This document shows, piece after piece, positions 10,576 through 24,330 of a stretch of DNA of 55,000 bases. How positions within the stretch are numbered: the stretch's first letter is position 1; the number at the start of each line of letters is the position of its first letter. The DNA is from Apostichopus japonicus. Lineage: Eukaryota > Echinodermata > Holothuroidea > Aspidochirotida > Stichopodidae. The notes under the pieces were generated by a model. The model was not told where the DNA came from. It ran no database searches and saw only the letters and a list, made by a program, of their open reading frames with translations. The stretch covers positions 7,610,001-7,665,000 of the forward strand of contig NC_092561.1 in the NCBI RefSeq assembly GCF_037975245.1, read 5' to 3'. The translations under genes and the position numbers were made by a program.

Positions 10576-13500
10576 GGCTTTATACCTATAAAGAATCTGA
10601 GATTTGTTGAGATGAATATTTGGTGTTGTTATAATTGTTTTTCTCCAAAAATCATAAATCTAGAAAAACAAGAAATGTTCAATAACAATTTCGAAATTTT
10701 GATATTAAAAAATATCCCCATCCCTCACCCTCCCTCACGTGATTATTATTACAACACTTTAACTCTTGACATCCATTTTTCTCCCCATTATCGAAATATC
10801 AAAATATGTAAACATTGCGAAAAAAATTACCCGCTTTAAATTTCCCTCTCAAAAAAAAATAATGGGCATATAGGTGATGATTTTTTCATTTTGACTAGTC
10901 ATTATTAAAACAAATTGAATTAAATTTTATAACAATTTTCTTGTTAAAGGTTAAGTAAAAAATGATTATGAAAGTGCCGTTCTTTATACAAAAGAAATAA
11001 ACGTAAAGGTATTTCTAATAGAGAAATGGGGGGTTGTGGGGTCGGATGGGGTGTGTAGGGGGGTGGGAATGGGTGAGGGGTGATGAACAATTCTCTAATA
11101 TCCTAGTGATTTGTTTCTCACATTAATGATGTAGAATTTTTGTCACCTATATATTTAGGTTGCTTGACACTTCAGTTTTTAGAACCTCTTTAACAATATA
11201 CCTGCAAATATAAATAAATGACACTTAAAAAGTGTGATAGCGAAAATGGAAAAAATATGACGAAAGAAAGAAGAATCGGAATCTACTTTGAAATATAAAT
11301 TATTTTTACATGAATAGGACTGTATATATATATATAATATTTTTTTTTTTTATGTACAGAGGTACTTTAATTTGTGATTGCGGTATGTATCAAAGCGACC
11401 ACCAAAGGTGTTCACAGCAGCATATGTTCAGTTCTGTACCGTACCTGAGTAAGTTCCCCAATTATAAATATTGTAACAACGTGAGATTCTGCTTGAGTAA
11501 TAAAGTTGAAATCCTTACTAATTTCGCGTACATGTATGTATATATAAATCCGGTTTACTAGCCATTTTTGGGATAAACACATCATGTTATTGTGTTTTCT
11601 ATGAATGTAACGAAAAAGAGAAGAAAAACAGACAAGAAAAGGTTTTCTTTGAACAGTCCGATGTAAATCAGCTTTTTTTCTTTAACGGAAACCGTATAAC
11701 AAATTTATGCATTTTCTAAATAAAATGTAATCAAATGTCTTCCTCTTCACTCAACTTGAAAACCTGTCGTTCTGAGGATTTGTCTTTGTGGGTGGGGGTG
11801 GGGGTGGGGTGGGTGGTTGTGGGAGTGTTTAGCTCTGAACTTAATAACATATGCACCTCGGGAACATGTTCTAACAGGTACACACGTCAGTTGATACGAT
11901 CATACGGCTGCAAAGTTGTGATAGAAGGGACCCATTTCGTGACGTCAGAAACTACCGTATATACCAGTTGTTGCGACATCATGACATCACGGCTATGAAT
12001 GAACGTTTCTCGCGGGAGCAATGCCTGTTGTGTTTAGTTTAGTAAGACGACACATCAAATTGCATCATCTTTTCGTCACAACCTATTTCATTTTGCAAGA
12101 CGGCGTTCGAACATAGACACATTGGTAGGAAATTGCGTAAAGCTGTTGTAATATGAATAATATACAAATAACGGCGTACTGTTTGACTAAAAACAGTTAC
12201 TAGTCGTTCGATGAACCCCTTTGATAGATTCAAATGTTCAATCTTATAGCCATTTCATTATTAAAACTGCGCATGTGCATGACGTAGTACTAGGGTCATG
12301 TGAGGTCATACATACATAAGCAGCCTGTCTAACGCGCTAGCCTACACATTGCGTTCCATATATTCTCAATGCACGGTATGCACCGGTATATAGGTCATTT
12401 ACCAGAGGGAGTTTATTTATTTTCTTACGGTTCTCTTTCGTTTTCGGTGAATGATTTGAATAACTCTACATCTTGCTACCATTACGTCGTTTCTAAAGAT
12501 TCCATTGCTGTTCGTGTCATGTAGTCTAAGAACTTTAGATTTCGTGAACATGATATCAACAGGTAGTCATGACAACTTTCTCCTCTGTCGCGCGCAACTA
12601 TGACGTCACTTTGCGCATGAACAATTGAGACCAGGAATCGGCTTCTATACAAATTAAACTCCGTTAGATATAATTTATCATATCTAAAATTTATTAATAA
12701 ATTATAATGTTAGTCTAATTGATGTAAATCGCAATAATCGAAATATTATGTTAAGATTTCAGGATCTGGTGATTTCATGGGTTTGTTTTAAATCATGATT
12801 CGTTGATTTTTCGTTGATGCTAGTTCTTTCTTTTAATTTCATTTGTTTATCTAATTATTTATTAATTGAAGATATATAGCTTGATTGATTGTGATAATTG
12901 ATAAAAATCCCTAGTATGTACTATTTAGCCCTAAGTAAGTTCAAAGTATAGTTGCTTCATTGTATATGATGTGTTATATCCCTGACTGGTAATACGCCGG
13001 AACACAACTAAGAAAACTATCAGGAACTTAGAATAAAGTATTAAAAAAAACGGGGAAAGGGGGGAAAAAAAGAAGATAAAATTCCATTAAATCAAAGAGT
13101 CTCTCAAAGACGATGTCATACCGACAATTTAATTGCAAAAATGATTTGGTTTATTTTTCTTGTTTTTTTTCCCCACAAATTGATCGTTAAGGTCCTTATG
13201 TACATTATAAATACTTAGCATATACACAGTTGTTACGCAGTTGTGTCCAAAAAAAGAGGTCTGCTTTCCACACTTCTGCTAACTTTTAACAGATCAAGCG
13301 GTGATCCTTTCATCTCAAATATACCCATCGGCTCTCTCACGGAAAAAAAAACACACAAAATGCATAAGTTTTGAAGAAAATTACTCAAACAGCGGGTTTT
13401 CTAACCGATCTTGCTAGGAGAGTTTAGTAAACGGTGCAGCGCAAGCTTAGTAAACATGCACGTCGGTACACACACCGTGTTGGTTTGGTCCAGCTGGGCG

Positions 13501-13795
13501 TTAAAGGAGAAGTTTGCGTTTCGTAATCTTGTTTGCTGGCCTACATTTTAGGGGCATCATTTTCTTGTCGTATGGTTTTACACTTTTCGCTGTCCCTATA
13601 TTAACAATTTTTTTTTGTGTCTCTGGTCAATAAACTTTCGATGGAGTTTTGACGCTAAAAATGCCATAACATTGTATAGAGTTCATTTGTAACACTTGGA
13701 GTTTTCTGTTTTGGTTTTAGTCTTTAGTTTAGTTTTGATATGCTATTGTCATGTCAGTAACATAAATATACACACTGTCTGGTGGACGAGTTTCA
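10576..13795. other. Unassigned stretch
   Basis: No recognisable gene. G-rich low complexity lies around 11020-11090 and 11790-11830, and AT-rich sequence around 12660-12900. The open frames are short and lack domains or paired splice signals. Confidence 0.5.
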
Positions 13796-13796
13796 A

Positions 13797-14744
13797 AAGA
13801 CAAAGACTAACTACCAAAGAGAAAGACAACAGACACGGACCAAAGACAAGAACGAACTCCCAATGACAAAAGACAAGGACTAACCACCAAAGACAAGGAC
13901 GAAAGACCAAAGACACGGACTAACGACCAAAGACAAGGACTAACTCCCAATGACAAAGACAAAAGACACGGACTAACGACCAAAGACAAGGACTAACTCC
14001 CAATGACAAAGACAAAAGACAAGGACTAACCACCAAAGACAAGGACGAAAGACCAAAGACAAGGACTAACGACCAAAGACAAGGACTAACTCCAAATGAC
14101 AAGACAAAAGACAAGGACTAACCACCAAAGACAAGGATGAAAGACCAAAGACAAGGACTAACTCCCAATGACAAAGACAAAAGACAAGGACTAACCACCA
14201 AAGACAAGGAAGAAAGACAAGGACTAACGACCAAAGACAAGGACTAACTCCCAATGACAAAGACAAAAGACAAGGACTAACCACCAAGACAAGGACGAAA
14301 GACCAAAGACAAGGACTAAATACCAAAGACAAGGACTAACTAACAAAGACAAAGACCAAAGACAAGGACTAACTACCAAAGACAAAGACAAAAGACAAGG
14401 ACTAACTACCAAAGACAAGGATGAACTACCCAAAGACCAACGTCAAAGACAAGGACCAAAGACACGGACTAACGACCAAAGACAATGACTAACTACCAAA
14501 GACAAAGACAAAAGACAAGGACGAAAGACCAAAGACAAGGATGAACTACCCAAAGACCAACGTCAAAGACAAGGACCAAAGACAAGGACTAACTCCCAAT
14601 GACAAGTACTAACTACCAAAGACCAACGTCAAAGACAAGGACCAAAGACAAGGACTAATTCCCGACGACAAAGACACAAGACAAGGACTAACCACCAAAG
14701 ACAAGTACTAACCACCAAAGACAGGGACTAACCACCAAAGACAA
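13797..14744. repeat. Long A-rich minisatellite with units of GACAAGGACTAAC/ACCAAA
   Basis: Nearly 1 kb is built of three short words, ACCAAAGACAAGGACTAAC, TCCCAATGACAAAGACAAAA and GACGAAAGACCAAA, arranged in recurring longer patterns. Several blocks of about 60-120 bp repeat almost without change, suggesting recent expansion by segment duplication. The minus strand is open because the words lack stop codons in that direction and gives a Leu/Val/Ser/Cys repeat peptide that should not be annotated. Confidence 0.95.
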
Positions 14745-14759
14745 TGCAATTCGGTATAC

Positions 14760-15600
14760 TAAATCTCAGCTAAATTCTCAGTTAAATTGAACAAACATTA
14801 GACGTATTATGCAAAGATGAGTCGAAATGAACACATGTTAGTTTTACTTTATACAGTCACTAGACTGGTTATATTCATTGGTTTTATGATACAAGCATTA
14901 GTTGTTTTGTACAAAAACATTAGTAGCATTTTACAAATATCAGTTTTATTATACAAACATATGGATTTTTATACTGACATAAGTTTTTATAATACAAACA
15001 TTCTTCTAATTATATAAACATAAGCCATGTTTTACCAACGTCAGTCGTATTATACAAACATTACTCGTATTGTACATACATTAGTTTGATTGCATAGGCA
15101 TAAGTCGTTGTATACAAGCGTTAGCGGTGGTAACATAGGTTTTCAGTCTCGGCATACCAAAATTGGATGTATGATACAATATTAGTCATACTATACAAAC
15201 ACCAGTCTTATTAAAAAAAAAACATTGTTCGTATTGTGTAAATCATTAGTCTTACTTTAGAAACACCAGTCTTATTTTACAAAAGTTAACCGTGTTATAC
15301 AAATATCCGTCTTATTTTGCAAACATAAGTCGTATTGTGTTAATCATTAGCCTTATTACAGAAGCAACGGTCTTATAATATAAACATTAGTCCCAACACA
15401 CAAAAATCAGTCTTATTATAACAAAATGTCATATTGCGTAAAACAACCAGTCCTATTATACAAACACGAATAGTTTACAAAGACTTAGTCGTATTACACG
15501 AATACCAGTCTTATTGAACAAACATTAGTCGTAATGTTTAATCGTATTACAATCACTTAGTCTTATTATATAAAGTTCAGTCGTTGTACATAACCATTTC
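14760..15600. repeat. Diverged tandem array, ~25-bp unit TTATACAAACATTAGTCGTA
   Basis: About thirty diverged units resemble TTAGTCGTATTATACAAACA with variants (CAGTCTTATTATACAAACA, GTATTGTGTAATCATTAG). Divergence is far higher than in the array it abuts at 14744, so this array is older. The short + frame at 14817-15017 is a product of the repeat. Confidence 0.85.
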
Positions 15601-16455
15601 ATTTAACTTCAAAACTATATTTATCCGTATGTTTCTCGTTATGAAAATCTAACGTACTATACTTTCAAACCTTTGTCTTTCAATTAAGTCAACACATAAT
15701 AAGTATATATACAGGTATCGTAGAAATATAGGTTAAGCTTTTGAAATTTTATTTCATTTGTCAAAAAAACGTATTTCAATCTGGTTTTGTCATCGTCGGA
15801 AGCTACCACTCACCCAGCCACGCCCTCCTCTCCGACCACCCCCCCACCTCCACCTCCCCTCCCCATGAGTGAACTTCGTCCTGTAAAACGTGTCGTGTCC
15901 CCGTCACTATTATCTTCTTGGAGAGAAAAAAATGGAAAATCAAGACGATAATAAAAAATGTTATCAATAAAATTCATGGATTTTCATGAATCATAAATAA
16001 TCGATTTAAAGATATTCTCAAAGCTGAAATTCTAGTAAGAAATTCTAGCCCTCGACATAAACAAAAGAAAACAAAGAAAATAAGAAAACAAATGAAGAAA
16101 GTTCTAAGTATATAACAAAGAACCGTAATAGTGGACGTAAAAGACATTGTATTCCTTTTATATTTGTTGGCAACTACTTTCTTGATAAGAAAAAATATTG
16201 GTTTCAGAATAAGATTGGTTGAATGGTTTGATATACAGGGCCGTTAATGGAAATGTAGCAAAGGACTAAGATGTTTGAACTGACACATGTGCGCATTCAA
16301 AACGGCTGTTATTAAAGGTTATTCCGAAAATTGCATCCTCCTCCAATTAACTATGTTAGAAAAGATAACACAAACTCATCACACGGGATCAACCGTTTCT
16401 GCGCCTTTTAACTTTTATCTTTAATTTTATCTTTTAACTGTTATCCACTGAAACG
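15601..16455. other. Unassigned AT-rich stretch
   Basis: No gene is seen. A C-rich low-complexity patch lies at 15805-15865. Confidence 0.5.
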
Positions 16456-16460
16456 CACCT

Positions 16461-16795
16461 GAAAGTGTTGTGGTCAAGTGGTTAAGAAAGTGATCTAAGA
16501 CTTGTGACACTGATATAAGGTTTGCAGGTTCGATTCCTGGCCAGATCATTACGTTGTGTCCTTGGGCAAGGCACTTTATCTCCATTGCCTCTCTTCACCC
16601 AGGTGTATAAATGGGGACCTGTGAGATAAACTGTCAGTTTGGGCGCTGTTTAGCTGCTGCCATGTGAAGGGATTGTCTCTCTGTTTGACAGGTTATCATT
16701 GACCAGGGTAATATTGTGATGCGGCTTGAGTACATTTATCGATGGATATGTCTGTGCTTTGTAAATCCTCAATAGCCTATTACTTAATCCTTGTT
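16461..16795 (+). mobile_element. tRNA-derived SINE
   Basis: The head contains an A-box-like TGGTCAAGTGGTTAAG (from 16471) and a perfect B box GGTTCGATTCC (16527-16537), the internal RNA polymerase III promoter of tRNA genes. A body follows with GTCCTTGGGCAAGGCACTTT and CAGGTGTATAAATGGGGACC, wording typical of tRNA-derived SINEs in marine invertebrate deuterostomes (recalled, not searched). The tRNA head does not fold into a clean cloverleaf, and the long body argues against a functional tRNA. The 3' boundary is approximate. Confidence 0.8.
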
Positions 16796-16799
16796 TTAC

Positions 16800-19700
16800 T
16801 TCTTCGAAACCTACTCAATTGTCTGAATATAACTTTTTATTTATGAGGGAATGGACCTTAAAAATGTGCAATTTTTGGTCAAAATGTTAGCATCTTTTAA
16901 AATAAAATGTTAGCTTTTTAAAAGATTGTGTGTATTGCTGATGCAACTTTAATCACGGAGAACATTCATTGTGATAGGCGTTACCGTGTCTCCTCCCGTA
17001 AACCGTAGAAGTAAGAAGTACGCCAGACCGATGGCTATAACCTCGTAGACTAAGGTAGCGCATAGGAAACATGTCCGAACACTTCGAACGTCAATTAAGA
17101 AAAACTATCCCAGTATATGGCTACCTTCTACAACTTATTCTTGGTAATTAACGTCAAATTTCACTTTCAAATATAAGTGAACAAGACTAAACGAACAGAG
17201 ATACAATTAAACTGTTGTTTTGTTGAAGAAAGTCATAGCTGAGTGTAATTTAAAACAAGATAATATCGAACAAAATTTCTTGATTACCAATTTTTATGTG
17301 TGTTAAGTTTGGGAATGAATCCAGCAGCGTCTATTGAAGACCACCGTACTTATTGCTATATCCGCCCCCAGGCACGCGACAACATAGGTGATTAGGTCAC
17401 AGCAGTTGAGATAGTCAGACAGAAGCCCGCCCTCTATTCGGCCTTCCGTGCAGTAGCAAAGAGAAACAGAAAGAGAGACAGGAGACAGAGATAAATATGA
17501 GAGAGTGGAAGTTTTCACTGCTTTTGACACCTTTGATAAAAGGGGCTCGCATCGCGTAATAAATCTAACCTCGAAATGAACTCCCATGGAGAGATTTGGC
17601 AGCCATTACAGAAAGTCAAGTTAGTCATGGGTTCAATAACAGTTACAATTTAATAGCATTATACAAATATAACTAAAGGGTATATATGTATTTACGACTA
17701 TTAACGCTAATGTGTGCAAATGGGGGGGGGGTGGGGGTGGGGGGGAGATGGGAGGACCGTTCCATTATTTAACAACAACACTTAAGGCAATAAACACAGA
17801 ATACTGCGGTTGCGCAAATAAGGTTCAGTTGATAGTTTTGTTGTCTCCTTTTCCAGTGTGTATGCTGTTTCTTTGTAATGGTTCAGTCATTAATTGTTAA
17901 ACGAATGAAGGATGAAAAAATAATTGAAATGTATATTGGAAACAATAAAAAAAAAACATAGATAGTAATTGAGTTTTAAGGGGGTGTGGTGGGGGGGGGC
18001 GGATAGTCACATATGAATATGAAATAGAAATATTACAAAAAGTAGAATAAACAGTAATTACATATGCAATAAGTATATTTTTAATAACTGATACGGTATG
18101 TAATAAGTATAGATATAAAATAAATAAATATGAAAGAAGCAGATATTAAATAATTAAACATAAAATAACTATATATGTGATTTGGAAGAAAATGTAGACA
18201 TCAAATAAATGAATATGAAATTAGTATATATGAAATCATCATACATTTAATAATAAGATTGTGATATCATTCTATATATGGAATAAAGTAGATATTATAT
18301 AAACAGATGTGAAACAAATCTAGATATATAAAGTTATGAAATTAATAGATCTGATATTAAGGGTTCGAACGTATTTAATAGATAGTTGATGGGTTTTTTT
18401 TAGGACAAAATTTTGCTCTACATTTTATATGTAACTTCTCATGTTTTGTTTTCTTCTAGCAAATTAAGGATTACTGAATTGTAGTTGAAATTTAATAATG
18501 TAGAGGGGAGGGTAGGTATATAGGACCAGAAGCTTCCGGCAGAAGTGTAAGGTGACTTTGAACTGATGAAGCAAACCAAAAAATCATCTCAAACTTCCCG
18601 ATAAATTAAATACAAATGTGCAGTCTGTACTACCAATTCTAGTATTTTTCAACAAAACGACTCTCTTTAATTACATTTGTCTTTAATTTTTCAACAAAAT
18701 GGCCCTTCTTAAATAATAAAACTTACTTGGTGGTTACAAATAAAAAAGAGGGTACTTTTCCTATACAAAAAGAACCACTAATATCATAAGTTATGAAAGG
18801 AATACTTTTGAGATTTTTTTACCATTTCTTTGGGGGGGCGGGGGAGGGGGGCCTGTGCCCCTGGTGATGTGATTTTGGATTTTGTTTTGTACGCTGTGAG
18901 TGGAAAGTGCTTTGTAAAGATTCGGCTAGTTTTCTCTTTGCAGGTAGGTATAAGTGGCGTCGTCATGACATTTGCCTTAACTTAATATTAAAAATAATAT
19001 GCGGCAATACATCAAGGAATTACGGTATTTAAAGTAACCCGGAAATACTAGGGACAAATTGGACGATATCGTTTATATAAATTTACCCATAAAAAGGGTA
19101 ACCGTCGTTGCTATTTTGGGATGTCTGTTGTGGGAAGCTTTTAATTTGTCCACAGCAAGGTACCTTTACAAACAAAATAAAAAAATAAAAATTATATATT
19201 AAGTAACCGCATTAGTCATTTTCCAAAATTATCAGCTGTGTAAATCATTATCTGCCACAAAGTGCATAGGTGAGGGATTCCTGCATGCCTACATCTGACT
19301 GACAGGACATTTTAGTTATGATGACTAATGTCTTATCATCATCATTATCAAAATTTGAAATTGAATATGAAATAGATTCACCCAACCGATCTCTCTCCAC
19401 CTCTCTCTTAACAAGAGAAATAAATCGGAAGTCAGTTAAATATAAACCGGAACCAAAACACTCAAGAAAAGAGAAATAAAAAATAAAATAAAAACAAAGT
19501 AAACAGGTGACATATTATTGAAGCCACGGGGAAGGAAGTGGGTGTGAGGGTAAACCAATAGGGAGAGACGTTGGGGTGGGGTGTTCTAGCGGTGGGTGAT
19601 TTATTGTGCGTGGCGGAAAGGGTCGCTAACCCTACTTGTACACCGCCCATGACCCTATGGGGGAAAGAAACTTACTGTACCATGGGGGCTATGTAACTTC

Positions 19701-20190
19701 TATAATGTAAGTTTGAAACTGTAAGCAAAGTTTACAGGTAGCGAACGAATATAGGTGCAATTGTTCTGATAGAACGTCAATTTCACCGTTATTTCTCCCC
19801 ATGTATTAAAACAGCCCCGATGGGAGGGGAAATCGGGGAGGGGGAGTGTAAAACGTACTGTCGTTTTCATAATACAGGTGAGAAAACTGAAGACTTAAAA
19901 TATGGGGCTTTGAGATAACTGTTTGAGGGGTCCGACCTAGCTCTCCGTGTTGTCCTGTGTACAATTTTAAGAAACCAACAGATTACGTCTACATCATCAT
20001 AGCTGATATGTTGGGAGACACTTCTGCTGTGTGTGTGCGTGTTTGCGTGCGTGTGCGTTGGTAGGTGGAGGGGTCCGCACTGTCATATCACTGCATTAAA
20101 ATACCAAATCAGTCCTGTACAGTTCATGTTTAATATACGTTCATTCATACTTAGTAAAGATTCCTAAATCCTATTGGTCCATTCGGGTCA
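16800..20190. other. Unassigned stretch with G runs and an AT-rich ATATGAAATA-like patch
   Basis: No gene is recognised. G-rich runs lie near 17720-17748, 17975-18000 and 18828-18850. Between about 18000 and 18370 the sequence is very AT-rich with loosely repeated ATATGAAATA words. The short open frames carry no domain. Confidence 0.5.
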
Positions 20191-20327
20191 GCTGACCGTG
20201 GTTAATCCTGTGAGTAACGCACGGTAAAATTACGGGGCATCACTTTAATAAATCTTTGGTTATATGTAACCAAAAATGTTTTGTTTTATGATTTTTCCCC
20301 CACACAAATGGTAGTGTATGAATGAAC

Positions 20328-20493
20328 GGGGTTAATCAACGGTCTAGCGTGCGTTACTCACATGATTAATGCACTCCGGGTGCTAATGCTATCGCTGGAT
20401 GCACGAGGGCGGAGCCCGAGTGCATCGCTTGCATTATCCCCCGATCGTGCATTAATCCTGTGAGTAACGCACGCTAGACCGTTGATTAACCCC
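20328..20493. mobile_element. Foldback (palindromic) miniature element with ~46-bp arms
   Basis: The left arm starts at GGGGTTAATCAACGGTCTAG and the right arm ends with its reverse complement. The arms match over about 46 bases with a single mismatch, continuing to TTAATGCA. The centre carries a GAGGGCGGAGCCCGAGTGCAT-like GC-rich segment. A further direct copy of the arm word TTAATCCTGTGAGTAACGCA lies outside at 20202-20221. No clear target duplication was found, so the true boundaries may be wider. The near-perfect arms imply a recent insertion or gene conversion between arms. Confidence 0.75.
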
Positions 20494-20499
20494 TTATTA

Positions 20500-23400
20500 T
20501 ACGTTATAACTGTAAATCTATAAATGCGCAAAGAGTTGAGGTTATTCATAGTTAATACCTTAATTAACGATACCAATGGGGTAATTAAGGTATCGTCCCA
20601 TACTGAGAGAGAGAGAGAGAGCAGTCATTAATATCTAAATTCAATATTTTAAGCTTTTAAAGTACTAAAAAATTAATTAAAACTCTAAATATTAGTGATA
20701 AAGTGCAAATTGTATATTATTAAGAATCATAGTCGAATTTGAATTGTACACTGTCGACTACTTTTATTCCTTCAGTTTAGAAGGGGAAAAAACAATAATC
20801 AATATTAATCCTGAATTTAAATTTCACCAATGCTCAAATTAAATTTGCAATTGGTCAAACGAGGACATATTCCTATGTTATTAATTTCTCACTAACTGAA
20901 GTTTAATTTACGGCAGATAATTATTTATTCCATTATTCTGGTCTCAACATTTCATCGCCCAGACACTCATTCCTAGTAGATGACCATAAATAGTTTATTT
21001 CATCCTCTTCCCGACCAAGAACTAAGGCTATACATCTCGACAATGGTTAACTTCTTAGGTGGATGTGCACTACCCTAATTATAGTATGGTACCAGCGCGT
21101 AAGATCCTAGCACAAAAAACAGTGATGACTAAAAAATTTAAAAAAATAGTCACTCGATCAGGCCCATTGAAGACTTTTCCTCGATCCTACTTTCAGACGC
21201 ATGTATATATTTATACGCTACCGTACCATAATTGTGGTGTGGTACTTGTGCTCATATCGGCATCTTCCTACAGCGGGGTAACTTGCTCACCTCTTCCCGT
21301 CGTGAGCAATCGTCCAATTAAATGTTTGATTCTGATCGCATATATAAAGTTGAACTTTTCTTGGTTCAAGTTCACAGTTAAGTTATAGTTGTACACGTAA
21401 CGACACGAACCTTGCACTGGCCTTATTTTTGGGTGGAGGAATATTCTTACATTAATTGTGGACATTTTGCGTTTTCCTTTTTTCCATCGTGTGCAACGTT
21501 AAACTTGACTTCTTAAATATTTCCGGCCTGGAAGGAAGGTAACGTTGATTACTGGATCATTTTCTTGTTCCTCTTTTCTTTTCTTTTTCCATTTTTTAAT
21601 TTTCCTTTTGTATCTGTTCACCCTTTTTTTAAGATGTAGAGAGGTAGAGAGAGAGAGAGAGGGGGTGTGGGGGTGGAGAGAGGGGGTAGAGAGGGGGTAT
21701 AGAGAGAGGGGTGGGAGTAGACAGAGAGGTAGAGAGAAAGAGAGCGCTAGAGACAGTGTGCGCATGGTAGTGCTGGCTGTCAAAGAAATGTCATTTTTTA
21801 CGTGTGTAAAATCTCCCTTAAAAAGATGTGCTAATTTGATTTATAACGTTCTTGCTGTTGCTAGCTATAGAGTACCGAGTATCGTTCACGTTGAACTTCG
21901 ATTCACATCAACGTAACTGTATTGTTTTGACAAATCCTAGATATTGTAACAAAAGCATTCATTGCTTTAACGTCTTGAGCGTCATATCCATTGTTTTATT
22001 TTACCAATTGTTTTGTTTGGCATAAGCTTTTCCTCCCTTCATCTCAGTCCTACTCCCTTTGTTTTAGTTAGATGGTTTATGATCGAGGTCCATGCACCCC
22101 CCCCTTTCATCAAAACCGTTATTGCAATGCACATTACTTAAACAATGACACCCCCACCACCAACACCACCGAAAGCTCCACGGAGCAAAGTATTATGATC
22201 AAGTTACCTTCCTCCCCGCCCCTACCCTCCTCACCCCTTCCCCTACCTCCCCTCACATAGCAAGGAATACAGAAAATATTTTCGTTTGTATGTCGGTAGG
22301 AAATTTTTCCTAGTAAATGATGCAAAAATCTATAAACGTGTGTCTTCTTTAGAACAATGAACTATGTTTCTATTTGTGATTATGTTTAAATTCTATTCAA
22401 GTTGTATTGTATAACGAACAATCATTAAATGTAGTCGGAAAACACGATCATATGATTGTACTGGAGACTATATTAATATAAAATTTAAAAAAAGCAATCT
22501 TGAAGTGATGGACAAAAAATGTTTCGAAGAGGAGGTGTAAAACCCCAAACATCGTTATTTTCAACCGTTTTTATTGAGGGGGAGGGGGTTGGGGATTCAA
22601 AATGTTCATCAAGCAACAAAATGACCAAAATATGCAGTGTCTGAGGCACTTCATTTTTATTGAGCTGGAAAGGAATTTTTTGGTCATATACTTACATATG
22701 TGTTTTTATTCTTATATTTAAAGCAGTACACGATTGACCTTTTTATTTTTAAAGTTGTATCATATTCAGAGTTTTGTTTATATTGTAAATTTGGTAAGTG
22801 TGGCTTATTCCTGAAAATAACTTTTTAATTGTGCCTAAAAATGTCTCAAGATTTAAATCCACAATAGAAAAATACAGAGCAGCCTAATAAGTAAGGGTAG
22901 GTCACAAAGAAATTGTTTTGTGATGAGGACAACAATTTGTACGTTAAAATACCTCAGTGAGCAGCAGATGAGTGATGTTAAATAAGGTTAAAGAAAATGC
23001 GGAATAACTGCAAAAATGCAACAGCGAAAAGAGAAAGAGCAAAGACAAGCCAGGAGCAAAGTTACTCCTTTCCCCGCCCCCCCCCCCGCCAAAAAAAGCG
23101 GGAATGAAGAAACACAACGAACAGAGATATAACATACATATGCTCTTAAAACAACATGCACAGGACATTTGAGCGAAATTAAAAATCCCAGAAACAAATA
23201 TTTAAGAAATGGATTTATAATGAACAACTAAAATAAAACCAAATAATACCAATTAATAAATACATGATAAAAACAAAATAAAAATGATTGATAGTGATTA
23301 TATGTTGACTCAGATTATAAACTTTTTCGCATTTATAGCAGTTAGTATCCTAAAGACAAACAATTACAGTCTGTGGAGAAAACACATCACCATCACCATC

Positions 23401-23985
23401 CTCTTCATCCTCATCATCGTCATCATCATCATCATACTTTACATCCTCTTGCAAGATAATGACTTCCTTTAAAAAACAACATTTTCCCACCAAGTTTTTC
23501 TGTCGAAAAACATGAGGCAAAATATGTTTCTTATCTCCTTAATGAAAGACAGTCGACTGACAGGAAGGAAAGGGAGGAAAAGCAAAGAGAAAAAAAAAGT
23601 GACACAGATGAAGTGATACATGTTGTGCCAAGCTAGGAAAATAAGAGTCCCTGCTATGCAATTAGGACCCTCTTTTGGGCGGCGGGGATCCTATTTCTTT
23701 CACGTTTTTTAGAGGGTCTAAACGGTATGAGCAGCTGTTAGTCGAAACAAGAGAAAGTGCCTTAACCACTTATCGGTCGGTCTTGATTGGGAGGTAAAGG
23801 TTGTTTTCACAACAATTAAGGTCACCTTGATGCGTTTTGGCGTATGCGAACCATATGTGGTTACAAAATGAGAGGAGAGGGGTGGAGCAGGGTAAAAAAA
23901 AAAAGTATGAAATTGAAAATAGATTTGTCGGTGTATTTGATATGACAAATCAGTGACAGATAGACATTCACGTATAAAAAAAGGA
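20500..23985. other. Unassigned stretch with GA-rich repeats
   Basis: No gene is recognised. A short (GA)n tract lies near 20605-20621. A long GAGAGGGGG-type purine block spans about 21630-21755, and a C run lies near 23077-23089. Several open frames overlapping these blocks are low-complexity artefacts. Confidence 0.5.
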
Positions 23986-23989
23986 AACG

Positions 23990-24330
23990 GTTAATACTTC
24001 ATATCTTGGACAAGTTGGGTAATACAGACTTGTCCGTATGTTATTTTAATTGTACAAACTTCAATGGATTAAAATTTCCAATTAGATTGATTAAAAGTAT
24101 ACTTCATATTTTGGACAATTTTTCGTAATAGAGTTGTCATCCGTATATACTATTGTAAATGTTACGGAAGTTTGAAAAGATTATTCAATCTGATCGCTTA
24201 ATTCTTAATCCGATTTTATTTAAATAGATATCTTTTGTAGGCTTTGATAATTTATATTTTGGAAAATTTTGGTAATACACATACCATCTATGAACTCTTG
24301 TAATTTTACAAAACTGAAATATAATTCAAT
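23990..24330. repeat. Diverged tandem repeat, three units of ~105-150 bp
   Basis: A block reading CTTCATATCTTGGACAAGTT then GGTAATACA recurs in diverged form near 24101 and 24252. Each copy is followed by CCGTATG-type sequence, ATTTTAATTGTACAAACTT-like sequence and an AATCTGAT-like word. Divergence is substantial, so unit boundaries are approximate. Confidence 0.5.

Noticed and set aside
13807-14433. Leu/Val/Ser/Cys-rich repeated open frames on the minus strand
   Set aside because: They are products of the GACAAGGACTAAC minisatellite; the same peptide words repeat with the DNA unit and there is no splice or start context.
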